In this document: in pieces, positions 10,594 to 18,334 of the stretch
Numbering within the stretch: the first letter of the stretch is position 1
Layout of the letters: every line of letters begins with the position of its first letter
From: [Flavobacterium] thermophilum
GTDB lineage: Bacteria; Bacillota; Bacilli; Bacillales; Anoxybacillaceae
Assembly: GCA_900450595.1 (NCBI GenBank)
Contig: UGGS01000002.1
Location: 620,001-684,000 of the forward strand
DNA length: 64,000 nt
Direction of reading: 5' to 3'
The notes under the pieces: generated by a model
The model's input: only the letters and a program-made list of their open reading frames with translations
Databases searched by the model: none
Told to the model about the DNA's origin: nothing
Made by a program: the position numbers and the translations under genes

Positions 10594-10894
10594 TCAAATG
10601 ATGGATTCAGGCATATAGCATTCCACGCCAAGCCGACGAAAATCTTTTTCGTTCCAAGTGATGATCCCTTGGATGGATGCAGTGTGCTGCGCCAGCGCCG
10701 AAAGATACGCGTCAGCAAAATCGACGCTGCAACAGCGTTCTAGCCATATTCTATCCTATTCGTTGGCTAACGCCAACCGACATTCATCTCCCACCGACTC
10801 ACTGGGTTACACCCTTCGCGTTCCTTGAGGTGGGAGACTTCTTTCGGAAATCCGTTAAAAAACGAATGATGATGTTCGTATCTAAAATATACAC
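10594..10894 (-). pseudogene. Broken PIN-domain toxin (VapC type)
   Basis: Two ends of a PIN ribonuclease toxin remain. The N-terminal piece reads MYILDTNIIIRFLTD from GTG 10892-10894 and holds the first acidic metal ligand. The C-terminal piece (10594 to about 10745) reads ERCCSVDFADAYLSALAQ then IQGIITWNEKDFRRLGVE, the second half of a PIN fold. Between them is a 106-bp IS-end sequence in place of an expected 80 or so residues, so insertion was accompanied by loss of the middle. It lies 24 bases after the broken antitoxin gene, the usual vapB-vapC order. No functional toxin can be made. Confidence 0.75.
10745..10850. mobile_element. Solo IS605/IS1341-type end (miniature element) inside vapC
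   Basis: About 106 bp carrying the motif CTATCCTATT and a hairpin whose arms are CTCCCACC and GGTGGGAG. The same features in the same order occur at the left end of the tnpB element near 11870-11945 (CTATCCTATT, then CTCCCACTT and AAGTGGGAG). It contains no coding capacity. I infer a non-autonomous relic moved by, or deleted from, an IS200/IS605-family element. Confidence 0.6.
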
Positions 10895-11098
10895 GTTTCA
10901 TCCTCTTCTCCCTATCATCTACTCTGCGTTCTTTTCCCTCTTGGACATCCGTTCCTCTTTCGCTTGTTTGCGAATATCCTCCCATCTCATCGGACGGCTG
11001 TCTCCCCTAGGCGGCATGGTGCCGAACAAAGATAGCAACGCATCTTTCTTTTTCACCTTTAACGTCACCTCTTGATTTTCCCCGTGAACTACCCTCAC

Positions 11099-11945
11099 TT
11101 AATTTTCTAGCGAAAATTTGAAGTGGGGGCTTCCAAAGAAGTTTGACTGCTTCAAGCAATCCTTATTCTTTGAGGCGTGTCCACTTCGCCGCTAGAGCAT
11201 AAGACACTCAGGTCTACAGCTTTACTTTTCTTTAAGATGTTTAATGCGCCATTGACATCAGCATTAATTAGTTCAGGCATTTCATATTTGTACTGAATCT
11301 CAAAGAACCTGGCATGATGCTTAGGAATGATTTCAATCTGCTTAATCTTTTTGTCCAGTAACACAGGCGGAATCGTTATCGTGATAGGCTTGTGAGTCTT
11401 TTTAAATAGGCGAGAATACGGTATCGTGAATTTGTTGCCGTCTATACGAATCTGGCCAATGATCAGTGAATGAAAGCCATCTTTTTTAAGATATTTTGGA
11501 ATACTGATAGCCTTGTGGTCATATTTTCCTTGTTTGGCAAGACTGATCAAACCAAAGAAAGATTTAAAGGCTTCATTGACCTTTTTTAAAATTTGCTGTG
11601 CCATGTTGCTGTTTAACAGCTTATAGTTTTCGTTAGTTTTGGCAAGATGATCGTTTTTCTCATAATTAAGAAATTCCTTGTGTTCAAAATAGTATTGTCT
11701 GACATTGTACAATCCGACGTTGTACATGTTCTTGGCAATATGGCACAGTTCCTCGAAGAGTCAAGTATTCTTCTTTGGTCAAACCATTTAGCTGTTGTTT
11801 GATACAAAAATACATTTTTTCACCTCCCATCTAACTATATTATACCATATTTTACTGAATCTATCCTATTTTCAGCAAAATATAGTTAAGGCGATTCATC
11901 TCCCACTTACTCCGCTTCGCTTCGTTGAAGTGGGAGTCTTCTCGC
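11099..11945 (-). mobile_element. IS605/IS1341-type element with degenerate tnpB
   Basis: An element of about 0.85 kb inserted in the antitoxin gene. Its upstream end (11870-11945) has a hairpin with arms CTCCCACTT and AAGTGGGAG and a flanking GGCGA/TCGCC pair. Its downstream end (about 11100-11148) has AATTTTC/GAAAATT and GAAGTGGG-type sequences. It has no tnpA, so movement would need a transposase in trans. The region after the tnpB stop is where an omega-type guide RNA would be expected; I do not see enough to call one. Confidence 0.65.
11152..11815 (-). pseudogene. tnpB remnant with frameshift and lost RuvC core
   Basis: TnpB is the RNA-guided nuclease of IS605-family elements. The reading frame begins MYFCIKQQLNGLTKEEYLTL at 11815. 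An extra G near 11755 shifts it, and the open frame continues from 11727 as MYNVGLYNVRQYYFEHKEFL. The recognition and wedge-like region is kept as far as KYEMPE and then jumps straight to INADVNGALNILKKSK, the last RuvC motif. The first RuvC motifs and the zinc-finger insert, probably 150-200 residues, are therefore missing. The protein ends SGEVDTPQRIRIA, typical of the family. It cannot be an active nuclease. Confidence 0.8.
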
Positions 11946-12083
11946 CTAATTAAGATAAACAAATGCGACTTGGTCTCCCGGTTCTGCCCCAAGCACTTCT
12001 CTGATCTTCATTGGAATCGTCACTTGATGTTTCGAAGAAAGTGTGGAGTAATACGTATACGTTTCATGTGAGGATCGCTTCAT

Positions 12084-12569
12084 CACGATTCCTCCTTTCC
12101 TCTTTGCTCACTATTTTATCTTTACTTAATCAAAAAGTAAAGACCATCTCATTACCCAAGACGTTTATGGCTAGACACGAAAAACCAGAAGAGAAAAAGC
12201 ACGTTCCGTAAATTTCCAGATCTGCTGAACAGTGCGGTCAACATCCCGAAACAAAGCGCTTTCGGGCAGGACGCTTCCCCTTTGGCTGAAGGCGGCAGCG
12301 TTAGATGCCAGCCTCTTACAAAATGATCCGTTTCATCACGCCAATCAACGAACAAGATTCGCCGCCTTGAACCCGTTCCTTTGGCTCAACGGCTATCGCC
12401 TCACCGCTTCAGAAAAAAGCATATACCATGGGTTGTGACCGGCAAACGATCTCGACGGAAACGTGGGCAAAAAAATGATCACTGTCGACCCCTTCATCGC
12501 CTCTTTGCACATATTTCCGCCCCTCCGTTCCATACTAACGATGACAATACCCGCCAAGGAGGAAAAATG
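12084..12569. other. Gene-poor stretch with no recognised feature
   Basis: Apart from the promoter region expected for the broken antitoxin operon, I see no gene I can defend here. Short open frames on both strands show no recognisable family and no good ribosome sites. The last 20 bases before 12570 hold the ribosome site of the dehydrogenase. Confidence 0.5.
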
Positions 12570-13433
12570 ATGGTTACAAAGCAACAAGCCACGCTGCCGC
12601 CGCAGCACCAGACGCGCCAGCCCGGCCTGCAAACGGAGATGAACCCGCAGCCGGTCACCATCAAAGACACCTATAAAGGAAGCGGCAAGCTCAAAAACAA
12701 AACCGCCATCATCAGCGGCGGCGACAGCGGCATCGGCCGCGCGGTCGCCGTCCATTTCGCCAAAGAAGGGGCCGATGTGGCGATTCTCTATCTCAACGAA
12801 CATGAAGATGCCGACGAAACGAAACGGCTCGTCGAGCAGGAAGGAAGACGGTGTCTGGCCATTGCGGGAGACATTGGCGATGAAGCGTTTTGCAAAGAGG
12901 CGGTGAAACAGACGATTGAAGCGTTCGGCAAGCTTGACATCGTCGTCAACAACGCCGCCGAGCAGCACCCGCAGCCGAATTTTCTCAACATCACTGCCGC
13001 GCAGCTGGAAAAAACGTTTCGCACGAACGTATTCGGCTGCTTTTTCCTAACGAAAGCGGCGCTCCCGCACTTAAAAAACGGAAGCGCCATTATCAACACC
13101 GCTTCGGTCACCGCCTACGAAGGAAACGAACAGCTCATCGACTACTCGGCGACAAAAGGCGCAATCGTCGCGTTCACCCGCTCGCTCGCCAAAGCGCTCG
13201 TTGGGCAAGGCATCCGCGTCAATGGCGTCGCCCCAGGCCCGATTTGGACGCCGCTTATTCCATCGACATTCACAAGCGACCAAGTCGCCACATTCGGCGC
13301 CAACACGCCGATGAAACGTCCCGGCCAACCGTGCGAAGTCGCTCCAAGCTATGTCTTTTTAGCCAGCGAGGAGGCATCCTATATTACGGGGCAAATGATA
13401 CATGTGAATGGCGGGAAGATTGTGAATGGATAA
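12570..13433 (+). CDS. Short-chain dehydrogenase/reductase, copy 1
   Basis: NAD(P)-dependent oxidoreductase of the YhxC/YdaD general-stress type, 287 residues; substrate unknown. It has the extended N-terminus LPPQHQTRQPGLQTEMNPQP, the cofactor motif SGGDSGIGRAV, the NNAAEQ motif and the catalytic YSATKG (Tyr-x-x-x-Lys). The start at the second ATG is set by AAGGAGG seven bases upstream and matches copy 2. It is near-identical to 31543-32406 over most of its length, but the last 35 or so codons differ and become AT-rich, like the block that follows. It marks the left edge of that block. Confidence 0.9.
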   Translation: MVTKQQATLPPQHQTRQPGLQTEMNPQPVTIKDTYKGSGKLKNKTAIISGGDSGIGRAVAVHFAKEGADVAILYLNEHEDADETKRLVEQEGRRCLAIAGDIGDEAFCKEAVKQTIEAFGKLDIVVNNAAEQHPQPNFLNITAAQLEKTFRTNVFGCFFLTKAALPHLKNGSAIINTASVTAYEGNEQLIDYSATKGAIVAFTRSLAKALVGQGIRVNGVAPGPIWTPLIPSTFTSDQVATFGANTPMKRPGQPCEVAPSYVFLASEEASYITGQMIHVNGGKIVNG

Positions 13434-13513
13434 GAAAGCAGAAGCACTATTGCTAGCCAGAATGCTAAACAGACGAGTTGTTTTAAATCTTAAAAATCAA
13501 TGCGAAAAAGGAT

Positions 13514-13541
13514 AAGACGGCAAAAGTGTTCTTGCCGTCTT
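13514..13541 (-). terminator. Terminator after lhgO
   Basis: AAGACGGCAA (13514-13523) pairs with TTGCCGTCTT (13532-13541). On the minus strand it is followed by CCTTTTT. It lies just after the lhgO stop and may also serve the converging dehydrogenase gene. Confidence 0.75.
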
Positions 13542-13566
13542 ACCTTTCCCTCGCAGCAACACTTTT

Positions 13567-14766
13567 TTACATCGCCAAACGACATTCCTCCAATCGTCGT
13601 ACAATTTCTTTTCCAATTTCAAGAGAAGCAGTCGCTGCAGGTGAGGGGGCATTTAAAACGTGTATAGAACGACGACCATGGACAATATAAAAATCATCTA
13701 CAAGCGTACCATCTTCTTTTAATGCTTGTGCCCGCACTCCAGAAGGACCTGGAATCAAATCATCTTCTTCGATATCGGGCATTAACTTTTGAACGTTTTT
13801 TACAAACTGCCTTTTTGAAAAAGATCTTCCCATTTCTTCTATTCCCTCTTTCGCATAACGGGACGCAAGCTTCCAAAATCCTTTAAAAAATAGAACATCT
13901 TTTGCATCCCTAAAACTAAAGTCTGTTTTTAAATATCCTTCTCGTTTAAAACTTAAAACGGCATTAGGACCAACATCCACCGTTCCATCAATCATTCTCG
14001 TAAAATGCACTCCTAAAAACGGAAAGTTCGGATTCGGCACCGGATAAATTAAGTTTTTTACTAAATATCTTTTTTCCGGCTTTAATTGATAATACTCCCC
14101 TCTAAACGGAACAATCTTTACATCTGTTTGAATGTTGGCTAGTTTTGCTATGCGGTCGGAATGAAGGCCGGCACAATTAATGTAAAAAGACGTTTTGATC
14201 GTATTTTGATTTGTATCGATGATCGCTTCATCGTTTTTTTCCGTAAACGATTCGACCTTGTGATGGAGGAGAATTTGTCCTCCCTTTTCTTGAATGATTT
14301 CCGCCATTTTTTCGGCTACTTTTTTAAAATTTACAATCCCTGTTACCGGAATATGTATCGCTTTTATTCCATTTACATATGGTTCCAGTTCATGCAACTC
14401 ACGTTTTTCGATCATTCGTATTTGAAGGCCGTTTTCGACTCCTCGTTTGTATAAATTTTCGAGAAGAACGAGTTCTTCTTTATTATTTGCGACAATAACC
14501 TTGCCGCACATTTCTGCGTCTATTCCATATTCGTGACAAAAACGATACATTGCTTCATTGCCTTTTTTCGCTAATTTTGCTTTATAGCTTCCTGGTCTGT
14601 AATAAATGCCGGAATGAATCACACCGCTGTTATGTCCGGTTTGATGTGCGGCAACGCCCTTCTCCTTTTCTAAAACAGCAATCGTTGCACTTGGTTTCCA
14701 ATTTAATATAGCCATTCCAACGGCAAGACCGACAATTCCTCCGCCGATAATGACATAATCGTACAT
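13567..14766 (-). CDS. lhgO: FAD-dependent L-2-hydroxyglutarate oxidase family protein
   Basis: Flavin oxidoreductase of the DAO/LhgO (YgaF) family that, in characterised members, oxidises L-2-hydroxyglutarate to 2-oxoglutarate. The 399-residue protein has the FAD dinucleotide motif GGGIVG at 8-13 and the family sequence HQTGHNSGVIHSGIYYRPGS at about 42-61. I start at ATG 14764-14766 because a GAGGTGA site lies seven bases upstream; a TTG immediately before it is less likely. It stands alone between terminators. Other small 2-hydroxy acids are possible substrates. Confidence 0.85.
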   Translation of the reverse strand: MYDYVIIGGGIVGLAVGMAILNWKPSATIAVLEKEKGVAAHQTGHNSGVIHSGIYYRPGSYKAKLAKKGNEAMYRFCHEYGIDAEMCGKVIVANNKEELVLLENLYKRGVENGLQIRMIEKRELHELEPYVNGIKAIHIPVTGIVNFKKVAEKMAEIIQEKGGQILLHHKVESFTEKNDEAIIDTNQNTIKTSFYINCAGLHSDRIAKLANIQTDVKIVPFRGEYYQLKPEKRYLVKNLIYPVPNPNFPFLGVHFTRMIDGTVDVGPNAVLSFKREGYLKTDFSFRDAKDVLFFKGFWKLASRYAKEGIEEMGRSFSKRQFVKNVQKLMPDIEEDDLIPGPSGVRAQALKEDGTLVDDFYIVHGRRSIHVLNAPSPAATASLEIGKEIVRRLEECRLAM

Positions 14767-14977
14767 CAACAGCTCACCTCTTCCATCAACTATTCCATAT
14801 GTTTCCTATGAAGATCCATCATATTCGACAAAGTCCAGCGAGTGAACATTGTTTCTGTTCCTAAAATAAAATTTATAATAAGATAAGCAAAAAATCGAAC
14901 TAAATATTCAGAAAAAAACAAAATATATGCTCATGGCGCATCACCAGTGTGAACCTTATTCATTTACATAAAAAAAT

Positions 14978-15011
14978 TAGTCTCCAATCACTTTTTAGCG
15001 ATTGGAGACTA
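14978..15011. terminator. Orphan hairpin upstream of adhT
   Basis: TAGTCTCCAATC (14978-14989) pairs perfectly with GATTGGAGACTA (15000-15011). A run of A on the left gives a strong T-run on the minus strand; a T-rich run also follows on the plus strand. No gene ends here, since lhgO starts to the left and adhT to the right. It may be the scar of a lost gene or insulate the two promoters. Confidence 0.5.
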
Positions 15012-15113
15012 GCTTTTCATTTTCGAGCATAATCACACGAAAAAAGGATAGCATATTATTGTTGATACTTTTTCTAAATATTAATATTTTCGACAAACAT
15101 TTTCGACAGCTTT

Positions 15114-15142
15114 TTGAACTTGTCGTACTGTAGCTTTATATA
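15114..15142 (+). promoter_or_regulatory. Putative promoter of adhT
   Basis: TTGAAC (15114-15119), 17 bases, TATATA (15137-15142), about 70 bases before the adhT start. Direct repeats of TTTTCGACA lie just upstream and could bind a regulator. Confidence 0.45.
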
Positions 15143-15213
15143 AAAAACAGAATTTCTTATGATAATTTACGAAAGGGTTTCCTTTTCGAAAAAGAATATG
15201 GGAGGGAATAGTT

Positions 15214-16233
15214 ATGAAAGCTGCTGTAGTGGAACAATTTAAGGAACCATTAAAAATAAAAGAAGTAGAAAAACCAACCATTTCATATGGAGAAGTATTA
15301 GTCCGCATTAAAGCATGCGGTGTTTGTCATACTGACTTGCATGCCGCTCACGGCGATTGGCCGGTAAAACCAAAACTTCCTTTAATCCCTGGCCATGAAG
15401 GAGTAGGAATTGTTGAAGAAGTAGGTCCAGGCGTAACCCATTTAAAAGTGGGCGACCGCGTTGGAATTCCTTGGTTATATTCCGCTTGCGGCCATTGTGA
15501 ATATTGTTTAAGCGGACAAGAGACATTATGTGAGCAACAAAAAAATGCAGGCTACTCAGTCGACGGAGGTTATGCTGAATACTGCAGAGCGGCGGCAGAC
15601 TATGTGGTTAAAATTCCTGACAACTTATCATTTGAAGAAGCTGCCCCAATTTTCTGCGCCGGAGTTACTACCTATAAAGCGTTAAAAGTAACAGGGGCAA
15701 AACCAGGAGAATGGGTAGCAATTTACGGTATCGGCGGCCTTGGACACGTTGCCGTTCAATACGCGAAGGCGATGGGACTTAATGTCGTTGCTGTTGATAT
15801 CGGCGACGAAAAACTTGAACTTGCAAAAGAACTTGGCGCTGATCTTGTTGTAAACCCTTTGAAAGAAGATGCAGCGAAATTTATGAAAGAGAAAGTCGGC
15901 GGAGTTCACGCAGCAGTCGTAACAGCTGTATCTAAGCCAGCGTTTCAATCTGCGTACAATTCTATCCGCAGAGGCGGAGCTTGTGTGCTTGTCGGATTGC
16001 CACCGGAAGAAATGCCTATTCCAATTTTTGATACGGTTTTAAATGGAATCAAAATCATCGGTTCCATTGTCGGCACGCGGAAAGACCTGCAAGAAGCGCT
16101 CCAATTCGCAGCGGAAGGTAAAGTAAAAACCATTATTGAAGTGCAACCTCTTGAAAAAATTAATGAAGTATTTGACAGAATGCTAAAAGGTCAAATTAAC
16201 GGGCGTGTAGTTTTAACGTTAGAAGATAAATAA
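15214..16233 (+). CDS. adhT: Zinc-containing alcohol dehydrogenase, heat-stable ADH-HT type
   Basis: NAD-dependent medium-chain alcohol dehydrogenase, 339 residues, that interconverts primary alcohols and aldehydes. From memory the sequence is almost identical to the characterised G. stearothermophilus ADH-HT. It shows the catalytic zinc site [15 protein letters not shown] (from about residue 37) with GHEGVG, the structural-zinc cysteines in the segment [17 protein letters not shown], and the cofactor motif GIGGLG. A GGGAGG ribosome site precedes the ATG. It is followed by a terminator and lies next to hxlAB, so it may supply or remove aldehydes for the formaldehyde pathway; that role is inferred from position only. 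Confidence 0.95.
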   Translation: MKAAVVEQFKEPLKIKEVEKPTISYGEVLVRIKACGVCHTDLHAAHGDWPVKPKLPLIPGHEGVGIVEEVGPGVTHLKVGDRVGIPWLYSACGHCEYCLSGQETLCEQQKNAGYSVDGGYAEYCRAAADYVVKIPDNLSFEEAAPIFCAGVTTYKALKVTGAKPGEWVAIYGIGGLGHVAVQYAKAMGLNVVAVDIGDEKLELAKELGADLVVNPLKEDAAKFMKEKVGGVHAAVVTAVSKPAFQSAYNSIRRGGACVLVGLPPEEMPIPIFDTVLNGIKIIGSIVGTRKDLQEALQFAAEGKVKTIIEVQPLEKINEVFDRMLKGQINGRVVLTLEDK

Positions 16234-16280
16234 AATTAAACACTGTTTTCCCGCCTCAACAAATTATAATCCGGCATTCT

Positions 16281-16315
16281 AGGGCTGTCTCATCTTTATG
16301 AGACGGCCCTTTTTA
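16281..16315 (+). terminator. Terminator after adhT
   Basis: AGGGCTGTCTCAT (16281-16293) pairs with ATGAGACGGCCCT (16298-16310), followed by TTTTT. It is a strong intrinsic terminator. Confidence 0.93.
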
Positions 16316-16487
16316 TATGATGTTTTGACAAAAAACTGTTCATGGGTTAAGCACAACCGGAATTGATAGCATCCCTTGCTTTTCTTATGTATTTTTGGCC
16401 ATTTCAAATAAGGTTTGGTTAGAAACGGAGGGACTTTACATTCAAAAAGAAAAGAGTATAAATAACAACCAATAGTATATTTTTTGA

Positions 16488-16541
16488 CACTATGTAAAAA
16501 TAAAGTGCGTACTTCTAAAGATAAATCATACATAGTATACT
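16488..16541 (+). promoter_or_regulatory. HxlR-type operator A and hxlA promoter
   Basis: The 29-base motif at 16488-16516 begins CACT and ends TACTTCT. Its last bases form the -35 hexamer TTCTAA (16513-16518). Seventeen bases later comes the -10 hexamer TATACT (16536-16541). The same motif with the same spacing to a -10 occurs before the polyamine operon and before the iron alcohol dehydrogenase, and a copy overlaps the hxlR promoter. A poor -35 with the operator abutting it suggests activation, as known for HxlR in B. subtilis. Binding by HxlR is inferred. Confidence 0.7.
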
Positions 16542-16607
16542 CATCAGTGTGTAAGAGATAAAAACACAAACAACCAACAATAAACTTTTATGAGAGGTGA
16601 AGAATTC

Positions 16608-17243
16608 ATGGAATTACAATTAGCATTGGATCTCGTAAACATTCCAGAAGCGAAAAAGCTGGTAAAAGAAGTCGAGGAGTATGTTGATATTGTAGAAATC
16701 GGCACTCCAGTTATTATTAATGAAGGGCTCAGGGCCGTAAAGGAAATCAAGCAAGAATTCCCTCATTTAAAAGTATTGGCAGACTTAAAAATCATGGATG
16801 CAGCCGCATATGAAGTCATGAAAGCATCCGAAGCCGGTGCTGACATTATCACTATACTTGGAGTTGCTGAAGATTTGTCCATCAAAGGTGCTGTGGAAGA
16901 AGCTAAAAAACAAGGCAAACAAATCTTGGTGGACATGATCGGAGTGAAGAATTTGGAAGAACGAGCGAAAGAAGTAGATGAGTTTGGAGTCGACTATATT
17001 TGTGTACACACAGGTTATGATCTTCAGGCAGTCGGAAAAAACTCTCTTGAAGACCTTGCAACAATCAAACGTGTCGTGAAAAACGCAAAAACTGCGATCG
17101 CAGGCGGCATCAAATTAAACACATTGCCTGAAGTCATTAAAGCAAAACCTGATCTTATCATTGTAGGTGGCGGCATTACTAATCAAGAAGATAAACGAGC
17201 TGTAGCCGCTGAAATGAAAAAAATGATCCAACAAGGTGAATGA
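16608..17243 (+). CDS. hxlA: 3-hexulose-6-phosphate synthase
   Basis: Condenses formaldehyde with ribulose 5-phosphate to give 3-hexulose 6-phosphate, the fixing step of the RuMP pathway. The 211-residue protein belongs to the OMP-decarboxylase barrel superfamily and has its D-x-K-x-x-D signature at D59, K61 and D64 (ADLKIMD). The ATG at 16608 follows a GAGAGGTGA site. It forms a two-gene operon with hxlB, four bases downstream, ended by a strong terminator. Confidence 0.96.
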   Translation: MELQLALDLVNIPEAKKLVKEVEEYVDIVEIGTPVIINEGLRAVKEIKQEFPHLKVLADLKIMDAAAYEVMKASEAGADIITILGVAEDLSIKGAVEEAKKQGKQILVDMIGVKNLEERAKEVDEFGVDYICVHTGYDLQAVGKNSLEDLATIKRVVKNAKTAIAGGIKLNTLPEVIKAKPDLIIVGGGITNQEDKRAVAAEMKKMIQQGE

Positions 17244-17247
17244 AATT

Positions 17248-17805
17248 ATGCAGACTACGCAATATTTGGGTGAAATCATCAAAGAGTTAAATCGGACAGC
17301 CGATTTCATTGCTGATGAAGAAGCTGAAAAATTGGTAAATGGGATTCTTGAAGCAAAGAAAATTTTCGTAGCTGGCGCAGGCAGATCTGGATTTATGTCC
17401 AAATCTTTTGCGATGCGAATGATGCATATGGGGTTAGACGCCTATGTAGTAGGCGAAACCATAACCCCTAACCTAGAACAAGATGACATTTTGATCATCG
17501 GATCGGGTTCAGGGGAAACGAGAAGTTTAGTTTCCATGGCTGAGAAAGCCAAAAGCTTAGGTGCAACCGTAGCGTTAGTGACCATTTTCCCTGAATCGAC
17601 CATTGGACAATTGGCTGATATCACGGTCAAGTTGCCTGGCTCACCTAAAGACCAATCAGACAATGGATACAAAACCATACAGCCAATGGGATCACTATTT
17701 GAGCAAACCCTCTTGCTGTTTTATGATGCGATCATATTAAGATGCATGGAGAAAAAAGGATTGGACTCCAATACCATGTTTAAAAGACATGCCAATCTTG
17801 AATAG
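17248..17805 (+). CDS. hxlB: 6-phospho-3-hexuloisomerase
   Basis: Isomerises 3-hexulose 6-phosphate to fructose 6-phosphate, completing formaldehyde fixation. The 185-residue SIS-domain protein has GAGRSGFMSKSFAMRMMHMG (from residue 43) and GSGSGETRSL, and ends MFKRHANLE like B. subtilis HxlB. The ATG at 17248 gives the same length as that protein and has AAGGTGA eight bases upstream; a GTG at 17236 is less likely. The product can be turned into glucose 6-phosphate by the pgi gene on the same block. Confidence 0.96.
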   Translation: MQTTQYLGEIIKELNRTADFIADEEAEKLVNGILEAKKIFVAGAGRSGFMSKSFAMRMMHMGLDAYVVGETITPNLEQDDILIIGSGSGETRSLVSMAEKAKSLGATVALVTIFPESTIGQLADITVKLPGSPKDQSDNGYKTIQPMGSLFEQTLLLFYDAIILRCMEKKGLDSNTMFKRHANLE

Positions 17806-17859
17806 AGTATAAGGGACTTTTGCTCAGAGAATCTTAAACCACTCAAAATCTTAAACTAT

Positions 17860-18138
17860 TCAAACGGAATTTTCAACTTGGTCACGGGGGAAAGGAGAAA
17901 AGACCGCAAAGCTTTCTTTAAGAAACGCTTTGCGGTCTTTTTTTGATCGGAAATTTGGATTCTTGTGATCGATCCATGATAGTCCTCCAACAGTTTGAAC
18001 ATTATCATTCTCTTCGTACACATCAGTCGCTCTCCCACTATCAGCATTCCCTCGATTATCATTACAAATCAAATCGGTTATAGTTGGAACGCGGGGTTTG
18101 CCAAGACTTTTTGCAAAATCGATGACCACTCCTTTCAT
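17860..18138 (-). CDS. Unrecognised short open frame (doubtful)
   Basis: An open frame of 92 codons beginning MKGVVIDFAKSLGKPRVPTI and continuing ICNDNRGNADSGRATDVYEE. I do not recognise the family. Its last third runs through the hxlAB terminator hairpin, which argues that either the gene is truncated or the frame is accidental. No good ribosome site stands before the ATG. I list it only so that the 0.5-kb gap before bpsA is described. Confidence 0.2.
   Translation of the reverse strand: MKGVVIDFAKSLGKPRVPTITDLICNDNRGNADSGRATDVYEENDNVQTVGGLSWIDHKNPNFRSKKDRKAFLKESFAVFSPFPRDQVENSV
17898..17944 (+). terminator. Terminator after hxlAB
   Basis: AAAGACCGCAAAGC pairs with GCTTTGCGGTCTTT (17927-17940), followed by TTTT. 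It is strong and ends the hxlAB transcript. Confidence 0.93.
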
Positions 18139-18281
18139 GGTTGCACACGGCGTCAAAAACTCTCAAAAGTCTGTTGCCTTCCATAATCCATCGGTAAAAT
18201 CGTGCGATGGTGGTAAATGTCATTCAGCAAACCTTGAAGAACGCAACTCCGCATGCGGGTGTCAGGAAACGGCATACAAAC

Positions 18282-18323
18282 GCCCGCCCTCGGCAACGGG
18301 TATTCCCGCTGCAGAAGGCGGGC
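18282..18323 (-). terminator. Hairpin after bpsA
   Basis: GCCCGCC (18282-18288) pairs with GGCGGGC (18317-18323), with a small inner CGGG/CCCG hairpin. The GC-rich stem with only a weak T-run after it on the minus strand is a plausible but imperfect terminator for bpsA. Confidence 0.5.
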
Positions 18324-18334
18324 AGTCTTTATCG

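Larger units (their letters stand above)
10919..12083 (-). pseudogene. AbrB-type antitoxin gene split by a tnpB element (VapB type)
   Basis: The N-terminal fragment (11946-12083) starts at ATG 12081-12083 behind an AAGGAGG site and contains the AbrB/SpoVT swapped-hairpin sequence STLSSKHQVTIPMKIREVLG, then GAEPGDQVAFV. It ends in a stop created at the insertion. The C-terminal fragment (10919 to about 11098) reads VTLKVKKKDALLSLFGTMPP and then RPMRWEDIRKQAKEERM, the usual linker and toxin-binding tail of this antitoxin class. The two pieces flank the 0.85-kb tnpB element at 11099-11945. Toxin and antitoxin are both inactivated. Confidence 0.75.
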
